64,000 nt of DNA, from NCBI GenBank assembly GCA_010356995.1, contig ML996690.1:887916-951915 (forward strand). The letters run 5' to 3'. Under the pieces are notes generated by a model that ran no database searches, was not told the origin of the DNA, and saw nothing but the letters and a program-made list of their open reading frames with translations. Of this stretch, positions 48,295-58,797 are shown piece by piece (position 1 is the stretch's first letter; each line of letters begins with the position of its first letter). The translations under genes and the position numbers were made by a program. The DNA comes from Trichodelitschia bisporula (Eukaryota; Ascomycota; Dothideomycetes; Phaeotrichales; Phaeotrichaceae).

Positions 48295-48520
48295 CACGCT
48301 GCCCGAGCACAGACCGTCTACTTGGCTCGCGTGGGGCATTGAGGCGGGCCTGTCGGGCGCGCTGGCGGATGAGGACGGGGCCGTATGAGGGCTCGTTGCT
48401 GGGCGTTAAGTTGTTTGGCGACCGTAATGTGCCGTACGAGCAGCACACGTTCGTGGCGCCAGATATTGGGAGCGCGAATTTCGTACGGCGTGCGCGGGAG
48501 GAGCCGTTTCGGGGGGGAGG
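48295..48520 (+). pseudogene. decayed F-box-protein-like fragment (copy A)
   Basis: Close in sequence to a segment at 54781-55005. One frame reads GVKLFGDRNVPYEQHTFVAP then DIGSANFVRRAREEPFRG. The GDxNVPxGxxTF motif is one I associate with the C-terminal part of fungal F-box proteins related to FBXO31. Frames are broken upstream (LPEHRPSTW...; stop after the ATGAGG region) and no start, F-box or splice sites can be joined. Most likely a dead fragment; F-box origin is moderately sure. Confidence 0.5.
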
Positions 48521-48614
48521 GGCAGCGTGCTGGTCAGCAAGGAGGTGGCGTCGGTGATTAGGCTAGCGTCCGAGGGAGAGCCAGTGCTATGGACGAAGCC
48601 ACGGTGGATCGGGG

Positions 48615-49150
48615 TTAGGACGTGGATGAGTATGGGTTCTGCGGGCGCCTATACGAGAAGTAGGAGTAGGGAGGTGCGAGGGTCACGAACTGGCGGAGGT
48701 TTCGGCGGTGCTGCGGGGGGGTCGGGAACTGCGAGTAGTTTTGCTTGCGACTACCGGATGAGTTGCTGCAGCTGCTGGTAGTAGACTGGTAGTAGTAGAG
48801 GCTATCCGTTGGGCCGCAGGAGGGGCTGTGCGGGAGAGGTTGCGAGAAGGGCGGCTGCGTGTAGGTGCGGGCGGCGGTGGGGTAGTTGCCGGTGAAGGTT
48901 TGCACACCGGGAAGCGACACGCTGATATGTAAGGCTTTGCGCGGCGTGACTTGCTGCGGGTATGCCTAGGTGATTTCCGATAGCCCATCCGACGAGGGAA
49001 GAGCTGGGCGCGGCTTATTCGCAAACGAAGAGGTGGTAGAATGGGGTACTTACGAAGCCGGAAATGCGATAGATACGGGCCACGCGGGGCCGCTTGATGG
49101 ACGGGAGGAGCCGCCAGGCTAGTTCGAGGGGAAGCTAGGCGCTGTCTATC
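48615..49150 (-). pseudogene. possible decayed two-exon gene fragment
   Basis: On -, 49150-49050 can be read as LPLELAWRLLPSIKRPRVAR then IYRISGF, followed by a good GTAAGT donor. After a CACCTAG acceptor near 48966 a frame continues YPQQVTPRKALHISVSLPGV and QPPFSQPLPHSP. A stop interrupts the first part. A related but more broken segment occurs at about 59750-59900. No family is recognised; it could be part of the same relic gene as the F-box-like fragments. Confidence 0.3.
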
Positions 49151-49907
49151 CCTTCAACCTTTTGCCCTTGTTAGTCTGTTGACGACAAGTTGTGAAGTTG
49201 TGGATGGATAATCGTTTCTCCTCGATGGGGATGAGACCTTTCCTTCGCAGTTAGAATAGCCGCACGCCGCGGGCTCAATTGTTCCACGGTACTGTATGTT
49301 TCTCGAGTCCCGCGCTAACGACACGATACAACATGACTGATACGATGTTGTCTGCTCAACTCCAATCGAGCCTTTAATCCAGCACCAGGACGCTTGCTAA
49401 CACCCATCTCACACATTATCCGGTCACCTCTTCCACAGAATCAACTACGTATCTCCTCCATCGGAACAGTCTGTATGCCCCCTCTATCCCTCACTGCGCT
49501 GCCAAACTCCCACCCAAAACCATGACCGCCACTCCGGCATCCTCCTGAGCCTGTTTATGCTCGAGCCCTGGTCAGTCTCGATATCCCGTACAGCACCTAC
49601 GACGCGGGCATAGACGACGCAAGCAGCGTGGGCGGTGCACATGGATGAACAACCGGGTATGTCCTCCAGCGGAATCTTCGTCTATGAACTGATCAGTTGG
49701 TAGGAGAATTTGATGCTCTGTGGCATGTAGCTGTCTCCTCTAATCTCGTTCTCCCCCTCCGCGCCCGACAGCTTACAGCCTCATTCTTGGCATTCTGCCC
49801 CGCAGTTGAGCTCAGCCGGAAGCCCCTAAACCTCGCCTTTACCCTCGAGTTCCACTCCTGCAATTTCATAAGTCCGCAGTTTCTTAACTAGCATCATTAT
49901 TTCCAAG
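49151..49907. other. upstream region of the + NLR gene
   Basis: About 750 nt, C/T-rich toward 49800, presumably the promoter of the + NLR copy. No TATA box or other gene is clear. Confidence 0.4.
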
Positions 49908-51104
49908 ATGCCACCTGCAAAGCTGGTCCCGACACGGGACCGCTTCCATGCCTCTTCTAGTCTTTCACGACCCTCCTCACCTGTTACTGGTGAGACTACT
50001 ACACCTGCCCCCGCGAGCAATATCAGCCAGACCTTAACCTTACTACTTACCCTCCAGAGAACCACCAACAGAAAGCCAACCCGCCGACTTCGTCACGAAG
50101 ACTATACAATAGGATGGATTTGCGCGCTCCCGATTGAACTTGCAGCAGCCCAGGAGATGCTTGATGAAGAGCACCGACCTCTTCCCCAGGACGCGTCCGA
50201 TCCCAATAGCTACACGCTCGGCCGTGTTGGCGAACACAATACGGTCATCATGGTCTTGGGGCTGACGGGCACAAACTCAGCGGCCACGGCGGTTGCTCGA
50301 ATGCAGTCAACCTTCACTTCGGTCAGCTCGGCGTCATGGTCGGCATCGGAGGCGGTGTACCAAGCTCAGAAGCCGACATCCGGCTTGGGGACGTTGTGGT
50401 TTGCCAGCCGTCCAAGGATTGTGGCGGAGTGATTCAGTACGACTTGGGCAAGACCAGGCCGGACGGAGTTGAACGAACTGGATTTCTGAACGCGCCCCCA
50501 ATGGCCTTGCTGAGCGCGCTGGTGAGTCTGAAGGCTAGCCATCTAAAAGGAAGAGTCGGTTTCCTAGATCATTTTGCAAAGCTCAGCAGCCAGTCTCTTT
50601 TCGCTCGCGACAAGGCTGGGCCCGATATCCTATACGACCCTGTGTACAACCATGAGGGGGGAGAAGAAAACTGCAACAATTGTACGAAAGAATATAGCGT
50701 GCGGCGCCAGACGCGTGGCGAACATGTCATAGTTCACTATGGTACGATTGCCTCGGGGAATCAAGTCATGCGCGATGCCAAGGAACGCGACAAAGTCAGC
50801 GAGAAACTCGGAGGCGTCCTGTGCTTCGAAATGGAAGCCGCCGGGGTGATGAACAGTCTTCCATGCCTGCCTGTACGGGGAATCTGCGACTACTCGGACT
50901 CTCACAAGAGCAAGAGCTGGCAGCCGTACGCGGCGGGAACGGCGGCAGCGTTCGCTAAAGAGCTTTTGTTGCGGCTTCCGCCGGCCAAGGTCAAGATGCC
51001 TGAAAGCGAGACAGACCCATCCGCGCCGGCAATGCCCCTAAGCTTACCCAGGGCTGCAGACACACCATCCAACCCATACGAGCGGAAAAAATCGCCTTGC
51101 TTGA

Positions 51105-53840
51105 CTGGTACCCGTGTTGAACTTCTCAAACAGATATACGCCTGGGCTTACGGGGAGAACTCGCCAAATATTTTCTGGTTGAGTGGTTTAGCTGGCACCG
51201 GCAAGTCCACCGTGGCTCAAACTGTGGCCGCCGAATGTTTTCAGAAGGGAAAGCTTGGAGCCAGCTTCTTCTTCTCGCGAAGTGGCGCAGATGTCCGGCA
51301 TGCCGGCAAGTTCGTGACAAGCATCGCAGCGCAACTTGCAGACAATGTGCCGGGGGCAAAGCGGTCTATCTACAAGGCTCTGAAGGAGCGGGACACCATC
51401 ACTGAAGAGCCTATCCGCAGTCAGTGGCATCATCTCATCCTCGGTCCCATGTCGAAGCTCGAAGGCGACACCTCTGCTCCGTACATCCTGGTAATCGATG
51501 CCCTGGACGAATGCGAGGGCGAGGACGACATAGGGGAAATTCTGAATCTCTTTCTCTCGCTGAAGAAAACCCGGCTCCGGCTGTTTTTAACGAGTAGACC
51601 TGAAGTGTCAATCCGGTCTCAGTTATCCGAAATGCCAACAAGCGAGCACCTGGACTTTGTGCTCCACAGAATTGAGAAGTCGACTATTGACAATGATATC
51701 CGCTTCTTCCTACGGCACGAGCTCGAACGTCTAGCCCGGGAACGCTCTTTTGACAAAGATTGGCCAGGCGAGCAAGACATCGACTCTCTTGTCCGGAATG
51801 CCAGTGGCCTGTTCATCTGGGCCGAAACCGCATGCCGCTTTATTCGACAGGGAAAAGCATTGGCTCCCGAGAAACTAAGCTTGATCCTCGACCAAAGCCA
51901 TAGTACTGTGAAAGCGCCAGAGAAGCATCTCGACGAGATCTACGCGACTGTTCTTCGCCAATCCCTTACCGACTATGAAGACGATGATGCAGAGAAGCTG
52001 CGATCCACATTGAAGGAACTGCTTGGAAGCATCGTGGTCATGTTCAATCCACTTTCCGCCCAATCCTTGAGTGGGCTTCTCAAAATCCCCCAATCTAAAG
52101 TGAATGGAGCACTGAATGATCTCCACGCAATTTTGGACATTCCAGAAGAGCCAGCCAATGCACTCCGCTTACATCATCCTTCGTTTCGTGACTTCCTTCT
52201 CGATTCGAGGAGAAGCGGAGATACGGGTTTCTGGGTAGACGAGAAGCAAGCGCATCAAACCCTTGCCACAAATTGCATGGACCTGATGTGCAAGTTCCTG
52301 AAGTAGGACCAATTGGAGATCGGCCAACCAGGTGCACTTGCAACAGATACAGATTCGAGTCGAGTCGACCGATGTCTTCCTCCCGAAGTTCAGTACGCAT
52401 GCCTCTACTGGATCCAGCATCTTGAGAAGGGCGGCTCCCAGCTTAAAAATCACGGCCAAATCTCTCAGTCCCTGCCGAAACGCCTCCTTCATTGGGTGAA
52501 GGCGCAGGGGCGGACGCAGCATTTTGAGAAGGGCGGTTCTCAGCTTAGAGATGACGACCAAGTCCATCAGTTTCTAAAGAAGCATCTCCTTCATTGACTT
52601 GAGGCGCTTGGCTGGATGCAGAAAGTTTCTGAAGGGTTTCATGCCATCGCGTCTCTGGAGTCCATGATATCGGCAAGCTGGACGTAAAGCAGAGTGGGGA
52701 TACTTGGCTGATACTTGGCTTAGGCGCAGATGTGTCCCCAACTATCGGAGTTTGTTCATGACATGAAACGACTTGTCCTCTACAACCGGTCAGCCATCGA
52801 ACTAGCTCCCTTGCAGACATACTGCAGTGCGCTGGTATTTTTCCCGGCAGCAAGTCTTGTAAAAAGGCAGTTTCAAAGCCAAATGCATCTGTGGATGCCC
52901 GGACTACCGCAGGTTAGGGACAACTGGGATGCCTTGCTGCATACGCTCGAGGGCCATTCGACTTGGGTCAGCGCCGTAGCCTTCTCGCCAGACGGCAAGC
53001 AGCTGGCGTCGGCATCGCACGACTCGACGATCAGGCTGTGGGACGCCGGCTCGGGAAAGACGCTGCAGANNNNNNNNNNNNNNNNNNNNNNNNNNNNNNN
53101 NNNNNNNNNNNNNNNNNNNNNNNNNNNNNNNNNNNNNNNNNNNNNNNNNNNNNNNNNNNNNNNNNNNNNNNNNNNNNNNNNNNNNNNNNNNNNNNNNNNN
53201 NNNNNNNNNNNNNNNNNNNNNNNNNNNNNNNNNNNNNNNNNNNNNNNNNNNNNNNNNNNNNNNNNNNNNNNNNNNNNNNNNNNNNNNNNNNNNNNNNNNN
53301 NNNNNNNNNNNNNNNNNNNNNNNNNNNNNNNNNNNNNNNNNNNNNNNNNNNNNNNNNNNNNNNNNNNNNNNNNNNNNNNNNNNNNNNNNNNNNNNNNNNN
53401 NNNNNNNNNNNNNNNNNNNNNNNNNNNNNNNNNNNNNNNNNNNNNNNNNNNNNNNNNNNNNNNNNNNNNNNNNNNNNNNNNNNNNNNNNNNNNNNNNNNN
53501 NNNNNNNNNNNNNNNNNNNNNNNNNNNNNNNNNNNNNNNNNNNNNNNNNNNNNNNNNNNNNNNNNNNNNNNNNNNNNNNNNNNNNNNNNNNNNNNNNNNN
53601 NNNNNNNNNNNNNNNNNNNNNNNNNNNNNNNNNNNNNNNNNNNNNNNNNNNNNNNNNNNNNNNNNNNNNNTTACGTCATGGCCGTGGCCTTCTCGCCGGA
53701 CGGCAAGCAGCTGGCGTCGGCATCGGGCGACTCGATGGTCAGGCTGTGGGACGCCGGCTTGGGAAAGGCGCTGTCGCTATCCACGAAGGTAAGGTTGGCT
53801 GGGGATGTCCGTCTGGTCGAGTGCTGTGCATGGAATTCAT
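51105..53840 (+). repeat. long inverted duplication, + arm
   Basis: From GGTACCCG (about 51107) to the shared tail GTGCATGGAATTCATTTG (about 53830) this arm is clearly similar at the base level to 57640-55420 read on the - strand, apart from the N gap. Spacer between arms is about 1.6 kb. Confidence 0.8.
53070..53670. other. assembly gap (601 N) inside the WD40 array
   Basis: All bases are N. Both edges lie in near-identical WD40 blade sequence, so the gap most likely hides further blades that short reads could not resolve; the true length and blade number are unknown. Confidence 0.95.
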
Positions 53841-53893
53841 TTGCTAAATATTTCTCTCAACCTCCTCCCCACCCACCTACGTTGCGGTCGTAG

Positions 53894-54599
53894 CCCTTTT
53901 ATACCTTTTTGAGAGTGAAAGTGGTAAAGTATTATAAATGGGAATGGTACGGGTTTGAAATCAAGCACTCCAATAGCAAATGGTAACAGTGGCGTACAAA
54001 AATGTCGCCAGATCAGTGAAGTAGGAGCTTCAATGCAAAGGGGATCTAGAAACATCTAGAATTAACCATTCCTTCAGTGCACAGAGAAGGTATGATGGAA
54101 TGTAGTAGCTGTGTTTAATGTTTTCTACTCCCAGTTCTTGCGTCGAGCAGAGCGTTGATGAAGACGGGACCAGGCCCCAGCTCAACCTGGTCAAAGCCGG
54201 AAAAGGGAGACGGTCACGCACGCAAATCCTCTCATTAGCCTCCATTGATAAAACTGACGTGAAGTTATGTTGGTATGCTAGGCGAATAATCCTGCGTACG
54301 CCATCTAAGACCTTGCATAGAGAGCCCAGTTCTTAAGCGCCACCTCCACCCGCGCCACTAACCTCACCTGCGCCACCCCTGCCACTGCTTCAACTAGGCT
54401 TCCCTTCCCCCTGTCTCGCAACCTCCTCGCGCGAACATGCCAAGCCCTCCGCGCCTATGCCCAGGCGACCTGCTCTAGAACGCCTTTATCGAAGACGCAC
54501 TCCATGCGGACCACACCCCCATCACCACCGCCGACATGAGCACCGCCTCCTTCCGCATCCAGCACAACAAACCGTAAATCCTCGGCTCTCGCCAACCTG
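53894..54599. other. spacer between NLR copies, left part
   Basis: About 700 nt, AT-rich near 53900-54100. No gene or intact repeat is seen; a patch around 54350-54600 may be the far-decayed 5' part of the F-box-like relic. Confidence 0.35.
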
Positions 54600-55005
54600 C
54601 CCTACAACCCGATCCTCGAGCTCGTGACCTGGGCCTCACTGTCCGGAGAGGCCGTGACTTCAACAGCATCCCGCACGTACCGCAGCATCAGGGTCGGTGA
54701 CTGCCACAGCCACGGCGAGGAGTTCATCGCTCTGCTGCAGCCCGGTGCGCCCGTTAACTGCCCTTCTCCGCCCTGGCGGCCGCGCTGCCCGAGCGCAGAC
54801 TGCTCACGTAGTTCGCGGGGGCACCGAGGCGGGCGTGTTGGGCCCGCTGGTGGATGGACGGAATGTACAAGGGCTAGTTGCTGGGCGTTAGGTTGACTGG
54901 CGACCGTAATGTGCCGCACGGGCAGTACACGTTCGTGACGCCAGATTTCGGGAGCAGGGATGTCGTGCGGCGCGCGTGGGAGGAGCCGTTTCAGGGCGCA
55001 AGGCT
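54600..55005 (+). pseudogene. decayed F-box-protein-like fragment (copy B)
   Basis: Lies between the two NLR copies. It reads in pieces: RSIRVGDCHSHGEEFIALLQ, then after frame changes and stops VRLTGDRNVPHGQYTFVTPD and FGSRDVVRRAWEEPFQGARL. The VGDxxxHGxEFxxLLQ and GDxNVPxGxYTF motifs in this order fit fungal FBXO31-like F-box proteins. Bases 54781-55005 are similar to 48295-48520 (copy A). No intact frame remains. Confidence 0.5.
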
Positions 55006-55409
55006 AACTCGATGACGAGCCCCCACCCGCCGGGCCGGGACAACGATTACTCGGGCATCGATGGCAATCCATATAGCAAGCCCGATCACCTTCTTCAAAG
55101 GTTATCCGCTCGCTCTGTTTCTGATCCTCAACAATCACCCGTGCAGCCAGCCCGTCAAATACCCATCCCAAGCGTAGAGTGCATACTCTCTTGCTTACAC
55201 GACCTTCACTGTTTTCCCAACGATGTTCCTTGTGACCAAGCGCACCCCGTGACACATAGTGGGAGTTGTAGACGGGCTGGATAGCAGATGGTCAGAGGTG
55301 AAGTATTGATAGAGTGGGGTCCAAGGCTGAGCCTGGGGTGAGCCTACGGCTCAGCCCAATTTACAGCCTGAGGCAGGACCTGAAGCTCACAGGAAGGTTA
55401 AGACAAACT

Positions 55410-57800
55410 TCAACAAATGAATTCCATGCACGACACTCGGCCGGACGCACACCCCAAGCCAACCTCACCCCCGTGAAGAGCGACGCTCGCCTCGCGGTAC
55501 TCGGCTGGAAGCCAAGGACGCCTTTCTGCGCCTACAGTTACCCATTGCTCCTTGACCATGATGGAGCGTGGAAGATCTGATCGGGGACTTCCTAGCAGCT
55601 TGCCGTCCGGCGAAAAGGCCACGGCCCAGACATGAACCGAATGGCCCTCGAGCGTCTGCAGCGCCTTTCCCGAGCCGGCGTCCCACAGCTTGACCGTCAT
55701 GTCATCCGATGCCGACGCCAGCTGCTTGCCATCCGGCGAGAAAGCCACGGCGTTGACCCAAAATAAATGGCCTTCGAGCGTCCGCAGCATCTTTCCCGAG
55801 CCGGCGTCCCACAGTCTGACCGTCGAGTCGTGCGATGCCGACGCCAGCTGCTTGCCGTCCGGCGAGAAGGCTACGGCCCAGACCTTACCCGAATGCCCCT
55901 CCAGCGTCTGCAGCAAGGCATCCCAGTTGTCCCTAACCTGCGGTATTCCGGGCATCCATAGAGGCATTTGGCTTTGAAACCGCCTTTTTACAAGACTTGC
56001 TATCGGGGAAAATACCAGCGCGCTGCAATATATCTGCAAGGGAGCTAGTTCGATGGCTGACCGGTTATAGAGGACAAATCGTTTCAAGTCATGAACAAAC
56101 TCCGATAGTCCGGGACACCTCTGCGCCTGAGCCAAGTATCAGCCAAGTATCCCCACTCTGCTTTACGTCCAGCTTACCGATATCATGGACTCCAAAGACA
56201 CGATGACATGGAACTCTTCGGATACCGTTTGCATCCATCCAAGCGGCTCAAGCCAATGGAGGAGATGCTCCTTCAAGAACTGATGAACTTCGCCGTCATC
56301 GTCGAGCTGAGAGCCACCCCTATGAAGATGCTGCATCCAGTAGAGGCATGCATACTGCTTCTCAGGATGGAGGGAGCCTTCAACCCTATGACGTTCGACC
56401 TCTGTCACAAGTGCACCAGGCCGACCTATTCCAAGCATATCCTGCTTGAGGAAGTTAGACATTACTTGTATGCATTTTGTGACAAGGGCTTGATGCGCTT
56501 GCTCTTCATCAGCCCAGAGACCTGTCTTCCCGCTTCTCCCTGGATTGAGATGGAAGTCACGAAACGAAGGGTGATGTAAACGGAGTGCGTCGCCTGGTTC
56601 CTTTGAAATGTTCAAAACGGCGTGAAAATCATCCAGTGCCAGAGCCACATTCTGGACAAGTAGCTCACTCAAGGACCTGATCGAAAGTGGATCGAACAGG
56701 ATCACGACGCTTCCAAACAGTTCCTTTAGCGTCGATCGCAGTTCCTCCACATCATCGTCTTCATAGTTGGAAAAGTATTGGCGAAGAACAGTCGCGTAGA
56801 TCTCGTCGAGATGCTGCTCTGGCCCTTTCGTGGTACTATGGCTTTGATTGAGGATCAAGCGCAGTCTCTTGGGTGCCAATGTTCTTCCTCGTTGAACAAA
56901 GCGGCATGCGGTTTCAGCTCAGATGAACAGACCACTGGAATTCCGGACAAGAGAGTCGATGACTTGCTCGCCTGGCCAATCTTGGCCAAAAGAGCGTTCC
57001 CGGGCTAGACGTTCGAACTCGTGCCGTAGGAAGAAGCGGATATCATTGTCAACAGTCGACTTCTCAATTCTGTGGAGCACAAAGTCCAGGTGCTCGCTTG
57101 TTGGAATTTCGGATAACTGAGACCGGATTGGTACTTCAGGTCTACTCGTTAAAAACAGCCGGAGCCGGGTTTTCTTCAGCAACCGAAAGAGATCCAGAAT
57201 TTCCCCTATGTCGTCCTCGCCCTCGCATTCGTCCAGGGCATCGACCACCAGGGTGTACGGAGCAGAGGAGGTGTCACCTTCAAGCTTCGACATGGGACCG
57301 AGGATGAGATGGTACCACTGACTGCGGATAGGCTCTTCAGTGATGGTGTCTCGCTCCTTCAGAGCCTTGTAGAGAGTCTGTTTTACCCCCGGCACATTGT
57401 CTGCAAGTTGTGCTGCGATGCTTGCCACGAACTTGCCGGCATGCCGGACATCTGCGCCACTTCGCGAGAAGAATAATCTGACTCCAAGCCTTCCCTTCCG
57501 AAAACATTCGGCGGCCACAGTTTGAGCCACGGTGGACTTGCCGGTGCCAGCTAAACCACTCAACCAGAAAATATTTGGCGAGTTCTCCCCGTAAGCCCAG
57601 GCGTAGATCTCTTTGAGAAGTTCGGCCCGGGTACCAATCAGGCTCTTTCGTTGGCCAAGATTCAAGCAACTTAACTGAACGAGCGAACCGGCAGGATACG
57701 CCTCGCTCACCCAATTCGCTGACGAGAAGACAACAATGGCCCAAGATACACCATTGTACGACGCTGGCTTAGGGGCGGCCTCCGTTGGGCAGCAATGCAA
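55410..57800 (-). pseudogene. NACHT-WD40 NLR-like gene with replaced N-terminus (- copy)
   Basis: Second copy, inverted relative to the + one. Exons 57800..56178 and 56126..55410 joined by a 51-nt intron (GTAAGC donor, CTCAG acceptor). The N-terminal 57 residues (MHCCPTEAAPKPASYNGVSW ...) are unrelated to the PNP domain; similarity to the + copy starts at GTRAELLKEIYAWAYGENSP. NACHT motifs: FWLSGLAGTGKSTVAQT and LVVDALDECEGEDDI. In-frame TGA at 56919-56921 falls where the + copy has Trp (GLFIWAETACRF), so the gene is interrupted in the NACHT-linker region; the frame is open again afterwards. Two full WD40 blades and a third that degrades after FSPDGKLL are present. Start codon is uncertain. 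Confidence 0.82.
55420..57640 (-). repeat. long inverted duplication, - arm
   Basis: Partner of 51105-53840. The arm starts just inside the NACHT region, excludes the PNP domain, and ends in the same tail sequence (GTGCATGGAATTCATTTG). It is shorter because it has fewer WD40 blades. Confidence 0.8.
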
Positions 57801-57910
57801 AGCGGGGGAAGGTTGACAAAAAACGGCCGATAAATGTCAAATCTGCCCTACCCTCGTTGGCTTAGGGTGTAATTTGCTCCAAGCAAAGGGGGTGGTTTGT
57901 AGATTAGTTG

Positions 57911-57948
57911 GTGGTCGGACCGGATTACCGGTCCCCGAGGATCACCAC
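57911..57948. repeat. perfect short hairpin
   Basis: GGACCGG (57917-57923), spacer ATTA, CCGGTCC (57928-57934), flanked by GTGGT (57911) and ACCAC (57944-57948). Lies just upstream of the - NLR copy. Could be a protein-binding palindrome or element end; function not known. Confidence 0.55.
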
Positions 57949-58623
57949 GTATGAACCTGGGCAACCGGAGATCTCGAGGAGATCAACGGTTCGCACTGTA
58001 CCTTTCGCACTATTTGCATCCGCTATTGACTGGATTAGCTCGCCTAACTACCTATCAATCCACTAAGAAACACCTTTATTGCTTACATTCGAACCGTTCA
58101 CCCCCAGGGGCAGCGGCATAGCGATGGCAGTCCCCAAGAATGCCCACTCGGCTCCAAAGGCAAGCAACCCACCCGCGAGCTGATATCTGATGCTGCAGAA
58201 CCCTTGGGCACTCCAACGGCTTCCTCTGCTATCGAATTCATCGTCCCAGAAGAGCGGTACCGCGGTTCGCAACGCGTCATTCCTGGGGACAACCCCGGCG
58301 AAACGAACTTCCGGCACGACAAGTCGAATTAGCCGCCTGATGACCAGGCCGACTCTGAAGACGAAAGGGACAACTCCTATCGCACTCGCACTCTGCCGGC
58401 TGAGGCCTCGGCTAGAACTCTTTCGTCTCCGAGCGATCGTGGCCTGGGAAGAGGAACGTCTCGAAGTGCTGAAACTTCGCGCACGCCCCCATGCAATTCA
58501 GGAAGCTGTCGAAGCTGAAGATCGCGGTGAGAGCACCCTTCTCCACAACCCGCTGGAAGTGACTGGCATCACGCAAGCCAACGCCACAATGACGGACTTC
58601 TCCCAGCCGGTGCCGCGGGAGTG
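57949..58623. other. region upstream of retroelement relic
   Basis: About 675 nt. A 145-codon + frame at 58190-58624 is rich in Arg, Leu and Glu (RLRAIVAWEEERLEVLKLRA) and could be a gag-like remnant in another frame than the protease relic. No LTR is recognised. Confidence 0.35.
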
Positions 58624-58797
58624 ATGCCAGCACTCGTACTTCGTCGTTCTCCCACCCCGCCGGGAGTAGATGCCATCCTTGGCATGCCTTGGCTCGAGAC
58701 CTTCAACTCCGCGTTGGATCTCCGCCGCAAGACGATGACCTTCCGCGGGAACCCGCCCGCTTCCACAACGATGCGACGGCTACTTGTCACGGGGTGA
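58624..58797 (+). mobile_element. retrotransposon pol fragment (protease end)
   Basis: A 57-residue frame contains VDAILGMPWLETFNSALDLR then RKTMTFRGN. The pattern [ILV]LGMPWL...N..[IL]D is the end of the aspartic protease of LTR retrotransposon polyproteins, just before reverse transcriptase. No reverse transcriptase, integrase or LTR follows, and the upstream frame (58190-58624) is shifted. It is a dead remnant. Confidence 0.6.

Larger units (their letters stand above)
49908..53893 (+). pseudogene. PNP-NACHT-WD40 NLR-like gene, disrupted (+ copy)
   Basis: Domains in order: a nucleoside phosphorylase (PNP_UDP) domain from DYTIGWICALPIELAAAQEM through MVGIGGGVPSSEADIRLGDV to CFEMEAAGVMNSLP; a NACHT NTPase with Walker A FWLSGLAGTGKSTVAQT and Walker B ILVIDALDECEGEDDI; a helical linker; then WD40 blades ([20 protein letters not shown]). 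This is the architecture of fungal NLR receptors. Lesions: a one-base loss near 50325 (frame change inside the PNP domain), TAG at 52304-52306, TGA at 52595-52597, and a GC donor at 52673 for an intron (52673..52723) that has GT in the - copy. Bases 53070-53670 are N. With three breaks it is probably a pseudogene, although draft sequence error could explain the frameshift. Confidence 0.85.
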
